From DUQX01 sp050948825 (GTDB taxonomy: Bacteria; Bacillota; Dethiobacteria; DTU022; UBA8154), in contig JBMNEO010000003.1 in assembly GCA_050948825.1 (NCBI GenBank), positions 558,001-622,000 on the forward strand: DNA of 64,000 bases, in the 5' to 3' direction. Position numbers and translations under genes: made by a program. The notes beneath the pieces were generated by a model, which was not told where the DNA came from, made no database searches, and saw nothing but the letters and a program-made list of their open reading frames with translations. Positions within the stretch are counted from its first letter, which is position 1. Each line of letters starts with the position of its first letter. Shown here piece after piece: positions 41,633-51,642 of the stretch.

Positions 41633-42652
41633 TTAAGGTAAATACAGCAACGGATCGAGTTTTTTGTTATGATAAATTATCTCCAGGTGCAGGTGGGGAC
41701 CGGTAGCATTTCCCGTAGCCCCAATCAGCCCAACCGGCTGGCCTTGAATTACTCTTTCACCAGTACCAGCCAGTAAGGTGGAATTATGCGCATAGAGACT
41801 TTTCCACCCGTTTCCGTGATTAATCGTGAGCATTAAACCATACCCGTTTTTTGTCCCTGTAAAATCTACAACCCCGGCTGCCGCTGCTCTAACACGGGCC
41901 CCCTGTGGAGCAGCAATATCCAGTCCATAATGAAAAGAACCATTGCGCGGCCCGTAAAGAGAAGATATTTCTCCACTAACAGGCCATTGAAAAACTGGCA
42001 TATGCTCCACAGGGTATTCCCTCACACCGCGTGAAGCCAGGATCGTAGCCTGCAGCCTTCTTCTTTCTTCCATGGGGACCACCCCTCCCGGAATAACCAG
42101 TTTTTTATCTTTAGTTAAAACCCTGGGATCATCCAGAAGGTTAAAGGAAGCGATAACCCCGGGTTCTACGTTAAAGCGGCGGGCAACGGCTTCTATGCTA
42201 TCACCCTTTTTAACGCGATACAGCGTTCCTTCGATGGTGAGAATATCGAGAACCTGCTCCGGAAAAATCAGGTTCGGGTTAGCCAACTCGTTCCAGTAAG
42301 CGAGAGATTCAACATCAACTCTGTACAAATCGGCAATCGTACTCAGGGTTTCCCCCCGCCGGACAACATGGAATCGCAGAGCCTGCCGTAATTTTTCCTC
42401 TTGTTTCAGCCTTTCCTCCTGCTCACGAAACAGCGCCACCTCGCGGTTGTAAGATTCAAGCTGCTTTAGATACAGCGGCTCGAAAGACCCTGCAAAGGCA
42501 TTTGCCGCCGCTGCCTGTAAAGGTGGGAAAACCAGAGTCAAGACCACGCAGATAACCGCTAATCTCAATCCTGGAACAGGTATCGGCATCAATCTAAAAG
42601 CTTTCTTTACAAGGCTAGAACAACCGAAAAAAAATTCTTTTATTGCACACAA
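41633..42652 (-). CDS. Secreted M23 peptidase with two LysM domains
   Basis: About 339 residues. The N-terminal signal (LRLAVICVVLTLVFPPLQAAAA) is followed by a coiled segment, two LysM domains (HVVRRGETLSTIADLY and YRVKKGDSIEAVARRF), and an M23 domain with zinc ligands in SFHYGLDIAAP and PHLHLEI. It should bind and cut cell-wall peptidoglycan, possibly in sporulation, like SpoIIQ or LytM-type enzymes. The start is uncertain; the TTG at 42652 follows AAGGAG by 11 bases. Confidence 0.85.
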   Translation of the reverse strand: MCAIKEFFFGCSSLVKKAFRLMPIPVPGLRLAVICVVLTLVFPPLQAAAANAFAGSFEPLYLKQLESYNREVALFREQEERLKQEEKLRQALRFHVVRRGETLSTIADLYRVDVESLAYWNELANPNLIFPEQVLDILTIEGTLYRVKKGDSIEAVARRFNVEPGVIASFNLLDDPRVLTKDKKLVIPGGVVPMEERRRLQATILASRGVREYPVEHMPVFQWPVSGEISSLYGPRNGSFHYGLDIAAPQGARVRAAAAGVVDFTGTKNGYGLMLTINHGNGWKSLYAHNSTLLAGTGERVIQGQPVGLIGATGNATGPHLHLEIIYHNKKLDPLLYLP

Positions 42653-42779
42653 ATCAATAGCCACTCCTTGTAGAATAAGCATCTAGTAATCAATAATAGT
42701 TATTTTATACTATTAGAATACTAAATATGCGTAAATAATGGATATAATTGGAGGATTTTGTGCTTGTTATCGCTTTTTC

Positions 42780-44024
42780 CTACAAATTATGGAGATTGGC
42801 CAGAAAAGAGGCATTGTTTTCGGTTCTTTTCAGCCGTCCGATAAGGGCTTCTATGAATTCTGAGGAAGTTGTAGAATTCATAGTTCTGCGCAGAGCCCAC
42901 ATTAACTCTAACGTATGGTTATCCAGTAACAGTTCTTCTCGCCTGGTACCGGAACGTGGAATATCAATAGCTGGAAAATACCTGCGTTCAGCAAGCTTGC
43001 GATCAAGGTGCAGCTCCATATTTCCTGTTCCTTTGAACTCTTCGTAGATAACGTCATCCATGCGGCTCCCCGTCTCTATCAACGCCGTGGCCAGAATAGT
43101 CAGGCTTCCCCCCTCCTCAATATTACGGGCAGCACCAAAGAAGCGTTTGGGTTTGTAAAAAGCAGCAGGATCAATTCCACCGGAGAGCGTTCTGCCACTG
43201 GGTGGAATCACCAGATTATAGGCCCTGGTAAGCCGGGTAATACTGTCGAGTAGGATTACAACATCTGTACCTTCTTCCACCAGGCGCTGCGCTCTCTCAA
43301 AAACCAGTTCCGCCAACCGGATGTGATTTTCGGGTTTCTCGTCAAAAGTAGAGCTGAGCACATCACCCTTTACCGATCTGCGCATATCGGTAACCTCTTC
43401 CGGTCTTTCATCGATAAGCAGCACAATCAGTTCCAATGAAGGGTAGTTTTCCGTTAAGCTGTTGGCTATCTTTTTCAATAAAATGGTTTTCCCGGCCTTG
43501 GGAGGAGACACTATTAAACCGCGCTGCCCTTTACCAACCGGAATAAGCAGATCAATAACACGGGTAGCATAATCTTCTGGATCCCGCTCCAGCACCAGTT
43601 GCTCCGAAGGATGGACCGGTATAAGCTCTGAGAAAAAAGGACGTTCAGCAGCCTTATCCGGAGCCTTGTTATTAACCGCTTCTACATGAAGGAGTGCAAA
43701 ATAGCGTTCGTTTTCTTTTGGAGGGCGTACCCTTCCAGTTATAAGATCCCCTGTACGCAGGCTGAATCTCCTGATCTGAGAAGCAGAGATATAGATATCA
43801 TCTTCGTGAGGAAGATAATTTACCCGGCGTAAGAATCCGTAGCCATCAGGCATTATCTCAAGAATACCCTGGGTGAAGATCAGCCCCTCCGCCTCCGACT
43901 CACTTTTGAGGATTAAAAATATTAAATCCTTTTTTTTCATGCCCGCCGTTCCCTTAAGATCCCTTTCCCTGGCTATGCGGTGCAAGTCCTCCAAGTTCAT
44001 GGTTTCCAGTTCATTAAAGTGCAT
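42780..44024 (-). CDS. rho: Transcription termination factor Rho
   Basis: 414 residues: N-terminal Rho-N helix domain (LEDLHRIARERDLKGTAGM), cold-shock-like RNA-binding domain (YGFLRRVNYLPHEDDIYISA in part), Walker A PPKAGKTILLKK, and the conserved SGGIDPAAFYKPKRFFGAAR segment. It is a hexameric RNA-driven helicase ending transcription. Its place before rpmE is conserved in Firmicutes. Confidence 0.95.
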   Translation of the reverse strand: MHFNELETMNLEDLHRIARERDLKGTAGMKKKDLIFLILKSESEAEGLIFTQGILEIMPDGYGFLRRVNYLPHEDDIYISASQIRRFSLRTGDLITGRVRPPKENERYFALLHVEAVNNKAPDKAAERPFFSELIPVHPSEQLVLERDPEDYATRVIDLLIPVGKGQRGLIVSPPKAGKTILLKKIANSLTENYPSLELIVLLIDERPEEVTDMRRSVKGDVLSSTFDEKPENHIRLAELVFERAQRLVEEGTDVVILLDSITRLTRAYNLVIPPSGRTLSGGIDPAAFYKPKRFFGAARNIEEGGSLTILATALIETGSRMDDVIYEEFKGTGNMELHLDRKLAERRYFPAIDIPRSGTRREELLLDNHTLELMWALRRTMNSTTSSEFIEALIGRLKRTENNASFLANLHNL

Positions 44025-44056
44025 AATCTATTCTCTCTTTCTTAAGCTATAAGAAA

Positions 44057-44531
44057 TTAATTATAAAAAAGGAAGATCATAGTAACTAAATAGCTGAAAA
44101 TAATTAAATATGAAGACATGCCCATGCGGAAATAATCCTTCCGCAGGGGATAAACAAAACTAAATAATGCCACAATCGTTAGATGAACCCAGGATTAGTG
44201 ATACTGAGAAGGGCAGTTACAATAAGGCTTCTCTTGCGCTGGGCTTTAAGCGGACCCCTGCCCTGTAAAAGATCAATCAGGGCAATAAGGGTGATATTAA
44301 AGAGGTTGCTTCCGTAAATTTTTTCCGGCGAGATCAGGAGCATTAATTAAGGCAGCTCTGCTTGTAACAACCAGTTCGGGTAAGGAGGTGGAGAATGATA
44401 AGAAGAAAAGTCCCGCCCAGGCGCTGCTTAATCCCAACCCTGTTGAAATCTTTTCGGCATTTTTCGCTAATTGCGTAACCGGCAACGACAATCAATACTG
44501 TATCGAGCAAGAAAATTAACCATATATTCAA
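44057..44531 (-). pseudogene. Na+/Ca2+ exchanger (CaCA family), multiply frameshifted
   Basis: Pieces of one exchanger follow each other in different frames: a first helix (MNIWLIFLLDTVLIVVAGYA), then LGLSSAWAGLFFLSFSTSLPELV with the family's TSLPE motif, then GSNLFNITLIALIDLLQGRG, and finally a helix in VALFSFVYPLRKDYFRMG ending at 44057. A full gene would be over 300 residues. At least three frame changes or deletions are needed, so it is dead. It occupies the spot between rho and glpX where murA often sits in relatives. Confidence 0.75.
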
Positions 44532-44641
44532 TATTATACCCGGTTTCTGCCAACCTATTACTCCTGCGACACCAGGCTAGCACCTCCCACTGTTAAACAT
44601 AATAGAGCAACAAGGGAATATTTATACGTTTTTTCGTTGAT

Positions 44642-45628
44642 TTAATCTCTTCGGTTTGCTAAACTTCTTGCAATATAATGCGGTTTGAGATCCAGGCGGT
44701 GGACAGCTTCAATGAATCGCACCGTCCCGGTCATGCTTCTCATCACAACTGAATGCGTTGTAGCAATATTCCCGGCGTATCGCACACCCTGAAGAAAATC
44801 TCCATCCGTAATGCCACTCGCTGCAAAGATAACGTCATCTTCTTTTACTAAATCATCCATAAGGAGTAATTGTTCCGGGTCTTTCAAACCCATACCGATG
44901 ATTCTATTTCTCTCCTCATCGTTCTCTGGAACAAGCCTTCCCTGGATCTCGCCCCCCAGGCACTTTAATGCTGCTGCAGCCAGCACCCCCTCAGGGGCGC
45001 CGCCGATACCAAACAATATATCCACGCCCGTCCTTTCAAAAGCAGTTGCTATCGCCGCGGAGACGTCACCGTCAGAGATAAGCTTAACCCGGGTTCCCAG
45101 GCAGCGCAGTTCCCTGATAATGGCCTCATGCCGTGGCCGGTCAAGGATAATCGCAACAATATCCTCTACACGTTTATTTAATCTTTTCGCTACCTGCTTA
45201 ATATTCTCCTCCACAGTTGCATCGAGGTTAATACAGCCTGCCGCCCTGGGGCCTACGGCAATTTTATTCATATACATATCCGGTGCATGAAGCAGGCAGT
45301 TTCGCGGAGCTGCGGCCAGCACTGCCAGGGCATTGGGAAGACCTTTTGCCACAAGGTTAGTGCCCTCCAGGGGATCGACCGCAATATCAACCTGCGGAGG
45401 AGTACCCGCTCCAACTTTTTCACCGATATAAAGCATAGGAGCCTCATCCATCTCGCCCTCTCCGATAACTACCACTCCGTCAACATACACTGTATCAAAA
45501 GCCATGCGCATAGCCTTAACGGCTGCATCGTCAGCTGCATTTTTGTCCCCGCGTCCCATAAGCCTGCCTGTAGCCAGGGCTGCTGCTTCTGTTACCCTAA
45601 CAAATTCCAAAGCCAGCTCCCGTTCCAT
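44642..45628 (-). CDS. glpX: Fructose-1,6-bisphosphatase class II
   Basis: 328 residues: NAADDAAVKAMR, VIGEGEMDEAPML, AVDPLEGTNLVAKG and FGIGGAPEGVLAAAALKC in part. It removes the 1-phosphate of fructose-1,6-bisphosphate in gluconeogenesis, in line with fba and transaldolase immediately upstream. GGGGGAA precedes the ATG. Confidence 0.95.
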   Translation of the reverse strand: MERELALEFVRVTEAAALATGRLMGRGDKNAADDAAVKAMRMAFDTVYVDGVVVIGEGEMDEAPMLYIGEKVGAGTPPQVDIAVDPLEGTNLVAKGLPNALAVLAAAPRNCLLHAPDMYMNKIAVGPRAAGCINLDATVEENIKQVAKRLNKRVEDIVAIILDRPRHEAIIRELRCLGTRVKLISDGDVSAAIATAFERTGVDILFGIGGAPEGVLAAAALKCLGGEIQGRLVPENDEERNRIIGMGLKDPEQLLLMDDLVKEDDVIFAASGITDGDFLQGVRYAGNIATTHSVVMRSMTGTVRFIEAVHRLDLKPHYIARSLANRRD

Positions 45629-45673
45629 AAAATAATTCCCCCTTTTTAACCGGTTTTCAGTAATTTCTGTAAG

Positions 45674-46342
45674 TTAAAACATTTCATCCGTCCGGTTTTG
45701 CGCCCAATCCCGCAAAAAACGTTCCACACCAAGATCTGTAAGCGGATGGCTGACCATTTGTTTTAAAACAGAAAAAGGAACAGTAGCTATATGTGCTCCC
45801 GCCATAGCTGCCTCATGGATATGGCGGGGATGGCGGATACTGGCTGCGATAATGGCTGTATTAATGTTATGTTTCTTAAAAACATCTGCCATCTCTCTCA
45901 CAAGACCGGCACCATTCCAGCCGATATCATCCAGCCGGCCGATAAAAGGGCTCACATATGCCGCGCCCGCACGTGCGGCAAGAATAGCCTGATTCACAGA
46001 AAAAATAAGCGTTACGTTGCACTTTACTCTTTCCACACCCTGGCTTAACTGATAAACGGTTTTGAGACCTTCGATACCCATCGGGATTTTGATCACGATA
46101 TTGGCGGCGAGAAGGGTAATTCTCCTGGCTTCTTTAACCATATCTTCTGCAACTGTATTTAAAACTTCAACGCTTACCGGTTTTTTCCCCCCGATGATCC
46201 TGCAAATTCTCTGTACCAGCGGTGCAGATCTCCCTGTCTCTTTCGCCATTAATGAAGGGTTTGTGGTAACACCACTGATCACACCCCAGGAAAGAGCCTC
46301 CTCAATTTCCTCAGGGTTTGCCGAATCGAGATATATTTGCAT
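45674..46342 (-). CDS. Transaldolase / fructose-6-phosphate aldolase family (TalC)
   Basis: 222 residues with the short transaldolase pattern: MQIYLDSANPEEIEEAL, GVTTNPSLMAKE, the Schiff-base Lys in NIVIKIPMGIEGLK, and FIGRLDDIGWNGAGLV. It moves dihydroxyacetone units between pentose-phosphate intermediates. Proteins of this length may be transaldolases or fructose-6-phosphate aldolases. Neighbours fba, rpiB and glpX favour transaldolase. Confidence 0.9.
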   Translation of the reverse strand: MQIYLDSANPEEIEEALSWGVISGVTTNPSLMAKETGRSAPLVQRICRIIGGKKPVSVEVLNTVAEDMVKEARRITLLAANIVIKIPMGIEGLKTVYQLSQGVERVKCNVTLIFSVNQAILAARAGAAYVSPFIGRLDDIGWNGAGLVREMADVFKKHNINTAIIAASIRHPRHIHEAAMAGAHIATVPFSVLKQMVSHPLTDLGVERFLRDWAQNRTDEMF

Positions 46343-46373
46343 TATCTTTCCCTCTCCACATTAAGAAATATGC

Positions 46374-47228
46374 TTAAGCTTTTCCGGAGCTGCCAAAAAG
46401 ACGCATTTTTTCTCTGATTATTTTTTTGGCGTCCTCCTTTGCCGGCGCAAGCAACTTACGGGGGTCTATATTATCGGGGTTTTCCTTCATGTAGGCAACA
46501 GCCCTCCCTACAAACGCCTGCCGGATATCCGTATCTATATTTATTTTGCTGATCCCCAGTTCCACCGCCTGCCGAATAGCGTCATCAGGAACCCCCGATG
46601 AACCGTGTAGTACAACAGGAACATTCGTAAGCTCTTTAATCATTTTCAAACGCGGAAAATCCAGCTTGGGTTCCCCCTTATAAACCCCGTGCGCGGTTCC
46701 GATGGCTACAGCGAGGGCATCTACTCCGGTTTCTTCTACAAAGGTCTTTGCCTCCTCAGGATCGGTAAAAAGGGCATCCCGTTCATTGACGGAAATATCA
46801 TCCTCGGTTCCCCCAATTTTTCCAAGTTCAGCCTCTACGGAAACACCTACCGCCCTGGCAACTTCAAGTACCTGCCTGGTGATAGAAATGTTTTCCTCCA
46901 GGGGCAACCTGGAACCGTCAATCATTACTGAACTAAACCCTTTACGGATGCAGCGCATAACCTGGCCAAAATCAGTACCGTGATCCAGATGCAACACAAC
47001 GGGGACATCTGCAGACTCAGCAGCCGCCATAACCATGGCAACAATAAAATCCAGCCCGGCATATTTTATTGCACCCTGGCTGGCTTGAATTATCACCGGG
47101 GAACGCTCCTCCACGGCAGATTCAATAATAGCCTGCACAATCTCCATATTGTTGGCATTAAAAGCACCCACCGCATAGCCGCCTTTTTCAGCTTTACCCA
47201 GGACATCTCTCAACGTTACAAGCTTCAT
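46374..47228 (-). CDS. fba: Fructose-bisphosphate aldolase class II
   Basis: 284 residues. The zinc site is VVLHLDHGTDF; the substrate loop appears in GTAHGVYKGEPKLDF and VLHGSSGVPDD, and INIDTDIRQAF closes the barrel. It splits or forms fructose-1,6-bisphosphate. GGGGAAG precedes the ATG. Genes fba-talC-glpX form a gluconeogenic cluster. Confidence 0.95.
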   Translation of the reverse strand: MKLVTLRDVLGKAEKGGYAVGAFNANNMEIVQAIIESAVEERSPVIIQASQGAIKYAGLDFIVAMVMAAAESADVPVVLHLDHGTDFGQVMRCIRKGFSSVMIDGSRLPLEENISITRQVLEVARAVGVSVEAELGKIGGTEDDISVNERDALFTDPEEAKTFVEETGVDALAVAIGTAHGVYKGEPKLDFPRLKMIKELTNVPVVLHGSSGVPDDAIRQAVELGISKINIDTDIRQAFVGRAVAYMKENPDNIDPRKLLAPAKEDAKKIIREKMRLFGSSGKA

Positions 47229-47275
47229 CCTACTTCCCCTTTCTTAAATGATAAAGTGCCGCACTTTGAACATTA

Positions 47276-47950
47276 CTAAATATAATACATAAGAAAAGAA
47301 GAAACATTTATTGACTGCATTATGAGCGGGATTAAGAAGACAATTGCCAGAAGCAAAAAAATGGCAAGTGCTACCAAAAAGCATATAGCCGGCATAAGGT
47401 ATACCAGCACGGCCAGACCCCACGAAAAACCGTATACCTCCTTCAACCCAGCTATTTTAAGCCCCAAAGACCATAAGAAAATAAGCAGTAAAAGTAAACC
47501 TGTAACATAAGGACCACTGTTGCGGGTTAATATCAACCCAATCGCAGCAAATAAAAATGGGGCGTGTCCGTAACCCAAAACAGCCCCCAATCCGGAAAGA
47601 CCATTTGACCCGCCAAATAATTCCGCGGCAAGATTAAATACCGCCGCCATCAGTAAAAAACAAAGCGGCCCAAAAGTCAAATTTATCAACAGGGTGGTTG
47701 AGGGTATAATACTGAATATACTTGCAGTTAATTCCGGGGCAACAGCAGAATTGACCCCCTTAGGCAAGATCAGGATTACTTCTTCCCACTTAAAGCCTGC
47801 ATAATTAACGGCTGCAAGCGATAAAAGCAGGTTAACGGCCTGGTAAACAACAAGGCCATGCCATATATTCCTATTTTGAATTAAGTGCGGCATCCTTTTT
47901 TTAAAATTAGATAATATATAGAAAAAATCCTCGAGCAGTTCTTTAAACAT
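47276..47950 (-). CDS. YIP1-like integral membrane protein
   Basis: 224 residues with five or six hydrophobic segments and a short cytosolic N-terminus. The layout and the GAVLGYGHAPFLFAAIGLIL stretch fit the YIP1 domain family, whose bacterial role is unknown. AAAGGAGA lies just before the ATG. It is between pyrG and fba on the same strand and may be read with either. Confidence 0.65.
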   Translation of the reverse strand: MFKELLEDFFYILSNFKKRMPHLIQNRNIWHGLVVYQAVNLLLSLAAVNYAGFKWEEVILILPKGVNSAVAPELTASIFSIIPSTTLLINLTFGPLCFLLMAAVFNLAAELFGGSNGLSGLGAVLGYGHAPFLFAAIGLILTRNSGPYVTGLLLLLIFLWSLGLKIAGLKEVYGFSWGLAVLVYLMPAICFLVALAIFLLLAIVFLIPLIMQSINVSSFLMYYI

Positions 47951-48141
47951 AATATCTCCTTTCCGGCAAAAAAAATTCCTTTAAAAGGCTTCTTCCGGCC
48001 TACTAAGAGCAACTGCCCGAAAAAAGATCTTTTTCTTCGCGGCTGTTAGTAATATGTTTTATAATATCTTATTTCTACTATTTGTAAATCATTCCTGCTG
48101 GATTATAGAATAATAAGGTGTTAAGGCTCGCAATTCATTCC

Positions 48142-49767
48142 TTACCCTTGTTTTTGGCGAAGGGACATTCTTACAAATTCTTTGAAAAGCGGGTGAGGCC
48201 TGTTAGGCCGAGATTTAAATTCGGGGTGAAACTGGGAAGCAACAAACCACGGATGGTCCCTTAACTCAATGATTTCCACCAGCCTATTGTCCGGGGAAAT
48301 ACCGCTGAAGATAAACCCGGCATTTTGAAGCTCGTCTCTGTAGAGGTTATTCAACTCATAGCGGTGGCGATGCCTTTCATAAATTATCTCTTGTTTATAG
48401 GCCTCGCTTGCCTTGCTGGGATGCAAAAGTTTGCAGGGATAAAGACCCAGTCTCATAGTACCACCCCTGGCAGAATCCTTTTTTTGCCCCGGTAATAAAT
48501 CAATCACAGGATAAGGCGTCAGGGGATCAAATTCTGTGGAATGGGCACCTTTCATGCCGCATAAATTTCTTGCCGCTTCTATGACTGAACAATGCAAGCC
48601 CAGGCAAAGTCCTAAAAATGGAATTCCGCTTTCACGGGCAAAGCGTACCGCTTGAATTATGCCTTCTATACCCCGATTTCCGAATCCTCCGGGAATAATA
48701 ATGCCTTGAGTATTTTGAAAAAGATCTTCTTTCTCTTGCGAGGAAATGTTTTCTAATTTTTCTGCCTCTATCCAGCGTATCTCCACCTCAGTATCATAAT
48801 AAATACCCGCATGATCAAGCGCCTCAACCACACTGAGATATGCATCCCTTAAAGCGGTATATTTCCCTACCAGAGCAACGGTAACCTTTTCCTGGAGGTT
48901 ATCAATCTTCTCCACCAATTCCTCCCATTCTTTTAAATTTGCTTCCCGCAAGGGCAACCCCAGTTTTTCCAGAACAATCTTATCCAGCCCTTCCTGCTTA
49001 AGAATTAAGGGAACACGGTAGATATTGGAGGCACTTTTGTTCTGGATCACCTCCCGCGATTGAATATCACAGAAAAGAGCAATTTTGTCCTTAATATCAT
49101 TTGTAAGAGAATGTTCCGTGCGGCAGACAATTATATCGGGCTGAATGCCTATGCTGCGCAGCTCTTTTACACTGTGCTGGGTAGGTTTCGTTTTAAGCTC
49201 CCCGGCAGCTTCGATAAAGGGAATCAGAGTAACATGTATATAGCAGACATTTTCCTTTCCCAGGTCTGTTTTCATCTGTCGTATGGTTTCCAAAAAAGGA
49301 AGGCTTTCAATATCCCCCACCGTACCGCCTATCTCCGTAATAACTACGTCAACCCGGGGATCTTCAGCAGCTCGCTTAATATTTGCCTTTATTTCATTAG
49401 TTATATGAGGGATAACCTGCACGGTTCCCCCCAGATATTCCCCTGAACGCTCCTTGTTAATTACCGACCAGTATATTTTTCCTGTCGTTACGTTATTGTT
49501 CTGCGTTAAATTAGAATCTATAAACCTTTCATAATGACCCAGATCAAGGTCAGTTTCCGCTCCATCATCGGTCACAAAAACCTCCCCATGTTGAAAAGGG
49601 CTCATTGTACCCGGGTCAACATTAATGTAGGGGTCTAATTTCTGGATAGTCACACTGAACCCGCGGCTTTTTAAAAGGCACCCCAAAGAGGCTGCTGTTA
49701 TACCTTTTCCAAGTGAAGATACAACACCTCCCGTAACAAAAATATACTTGGTAGCCATCCCCTTCAA
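48142..49767 (-). CDS. pyrG: CTP synthase
   Basis: 541 residues (ATG at 49758, MATKYIFVTGGVVSSLGKG, is also possible as start, with AAGGGGATGG before it). The synthetase domain has SSLGKGITAASLG and MSPFQHGEVFVTDDGAETD in part; the glutaminase domain has PGGFGNRG, the Cys in LGLCLGLHC and a His/Glu pair in SQFHPEFKS. It makes CTP from UTP, glutamine and ATP. It ends the polyamine-pyrG run. Confidence 0.95.
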   Translation of the reverse strand: MKGMATKYIFVTGGVVSSLGKGITAASLGCLLKSRGFSVTIQKLDPYINVDPGTMSPFQHGEVFVTDDGAETDLDLGHYERFIDSNLTQNNNVTTGKIYWSVINKERSGEYLGGTVQVIPHITNEIKANIKRAAEDPRVDVVITEIGGTVGDIESLPFLETIRQMKTDLGKENVCYIHVTLIPFIEAAGELKTKPTQHSVKELRSIGIQPDIIVCRTEHSLTNDIKDKIALFCDIQSREVIQNKSASNIYRVPLILKQEGLDKIVLEKLGLPLREANLKEWEELVEKIDNLQEKVTVALVGKYTALRDAYLSVVEALDHAGIYYDTEVEIRWIEAEKLENISSQEKEDLFQNTQGIIIPGGFGNRGIEGIIQAVRFARESGIPFLGLCLGLHCSVIEAARNLCGMKGAHSTEFDPLTPYPVIDLLPGQKKDSARGGTMRLGLYPCKLLHPSKASEAYKQEIIYERHRHRYELNNLYRDELQNAGFIFSGISPDNRLVEIIELRDHPWFVASQFHPEFKSRPNRPHPLFKEFVRMSLRQKQG

Positions 49768-49793
49768 CTCCTTCTTAATAATAAATAAAATGT

Positions 49794-50660
49794 TTATATA
49801 AAAGTAAGCAGGGCTTCACGTATAATCTTTGCACCCAGGAGGGCTGTCACCTGGGAGTAATCATAAGGTGGAGATATTTCAACCAGATCTAAAGCAATTA
49901 TCTGCTCCTTTACGGCTTCCAGTAAAGGAAAAATTTTGAGTAGCTCCCCGGAAGATATGCCTCCGGGCTCAGGCGCGGCAACCCCTGGGGCAAAAGCAGG
50001 ATCAACAACATCCATGTCGATTGAAATATATAGTGGAGAACCCTTTAGTTTCGGCAATATTTGTTTTAATGGCTCCATCACCCGAAACAGGAACACTTTT
50101 CCTCCGTCGATAAGAGCCATCTCCTCCCTGTCGGCGGAACGCACCCCGAATTGATAGATGGTAACCCCTTTTAACTGCTGCAATAGATAGGCGACAGAAG
50201 CATGTGATTGTGTAACCCCCCCGTAGGAGGGACGCATATCAGCATGGGCGTCGATAAAAATAACGGTAAGTTCCTGATAATTGCTTAAACATCCCTGCAC
50301 AGCACCAAGAGTTACAGTATGCTCTCCTCCTAAAATAAAAGGCATCTTTCCTTTATCAATAAAAGCTGATACTCCCCTGGCAATAGTATCAAGTGAAGTA
50401 TTAGTATTACCGGGAGGCAGAATCAAATCACCGGCATCAAAAAAGGAAATATCACGCAAATCCCGGCGCAGGTTAATACTATACTCTTCCAGCGCACTGG
50501 ATACCATTCTGATGGATAATGGGGCAAAACGGCTACCCGGCCTGAATGAGCTTGTATCGTCCAGCGGGGCGCCCAATATAATCCCTCTGGCCTTTTCCAG
50601 TTCATCGCCGGAGGACATAAAAATGCCGGCCCTTTCCATGGGAGGATATGTAAAAGACAT
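49794..50660 (-). CDS. speB: Agmatinase / ureohydrolase
   Basis: 288 residues with binuclear manganese ligands in GGEHTVTLGA, FIDAHADMR and SIDMDVVDPAFAPG. It splits agmatine into putrescine and urea. The gene lies between speE and pyrG, 43 bases after speE, and completes an arginine-agmatine-putrescine-spermidine route with its upstream neighbours. Confidence 0.92.
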   Translation of the reverse strand: MSFTYPPMERAGIFMSSGDELEKARGIILGAPLDDTSSFRPGSRFAPLSIRMVSSALEEYSINLRRDLRDISFFDAGDLILPPGNTNTSLDTIARGVSAFIDKGKMPFILGGEHTVTLGAVQGCLSNYQELTVIFIDAHADMRPSYGGVTQSHASVAYLLQQLKGVTIYQFGVRSADREEMALIDGGKVFLFRVMEPLKQILPKLKGSPLYISIDMDVVDPAFAPGVAAPEPGGISSGELLKIFPLLEAVKEQIIALDLVEISPPYDYSQVTALLGAKIIREALLTFI

Positions 50661-50703
50661 TATTAAATAAATCCCTTCTTTTTATCTTATTAGTTAATCT
50701 ATA

Positions 50704-51531
50704 TTAATCTATTAATAAATCTCTTACAAAATGAGGAAGGGAAAATGAACTGACATGAATCTCCGCATTATAATATTTAGTGCCTTTGGGAACATAGCTG
50801 CCGGCAGGCTGCAAAGGATTGTAATTTTTTGACCCGAGGGTAAAACTCCAGAGGCCGCTCGGATAAGTGGGGACAGAGGCAAGATAAAGGTACGTATGTG
50901 GGAAAACTGCATTTATGCGACGAAACACTGTTCTGATTAAATCAGCATTAAAAAAGGGCGACTCAGTCTGTGCAACCAGGATGCCGTCATCTTTTAATGC
51001 CCGATATACCCCTTCATAAAAAGGAGAACCAAAGAGTCCGACCGCCGGGCCCACCGGTTCGGTTGAATCAACTATGATGATATCACATGAATTATCAAGA
51101 GAACGAACATATTCTACCCCATCGGCAACCTGCAGATCTACTCTGGGATCTTCCAGTGAAGAACTGATTTCCGGTAAAAAGCGTTTGGCAGCCTGGACAA
51201 CATGGTCATCTATTTCTACCAGTGTGACCTTTCCCACATCAGGGTACTTTAATATTTCACGTACAACCCCTCCGTCCCCTCCTCCAATAACTAGTACATT
51301 ATAAGGATGAGGATGGGTCCTCATAGGGATATGGGCAATCATTTCATGGTAGACAAAGTTATCGGAAACCGTGGTTTGAATCATACCATCCAGGACAAGC
51401 ATTCTACCAAACTGATAAGTGTCAATTACTGCTATTTCCTGATAATCCGTTCTGGCCCGGTATAATGTTTCTTTAACTTTACAGGAAAAACCTAAATCAG
51501 GAGTCTGTTTCTCGGTATACCACAATTCCAT
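50704..51531 (-). CDS. speE: Spermidine synthase
   Basis: 275 residues: MELWYTEKQTPDLGFSCKV, the decarboxylated-SAM site VIGGGDGGVVREILKY, and the catalytic Asp region DIIIVDSTEPVGPA. It transfers aminopropyl to putrescine. The needed SAM decarboxylase (speD) is not in this window. Confidence 0.93.
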   Translation of the reverse strand: MELWYTEKQTPDLGFSCKVKETLYRARTDYQEIAVIDTYQFGRMLVLDGMIQTTVSDNFVYHEMIAHIPMRTHPHPYNVLVIGGGDGGVVREILKYPDVGKVTLVEIDDHVVQAAKRFLPEISSSLEDPRVDLQVADGVEYVRSLDNSCDIIIVDSTEPVGPAVGLFGSPFYEGVYRALKDDGILVAQTESPFFNADLIRTVFRRINAVFPHTYLYLASVPTYPSGLWSFTLGSKNYNPLQPAGSYVPKGTKYYNAEIHVSSFSLPHFVRDLLID

Positions 51532-51642
51532 CTTTTAACCCGTCACCAACCTCGCTGTTAGAATTGATTCTTAAACCCGGAGATAAAACAATCAACCAAT
51601 TACCCCAAGATAGTACCCTCATATTTCATTAGCAAAATTTCA

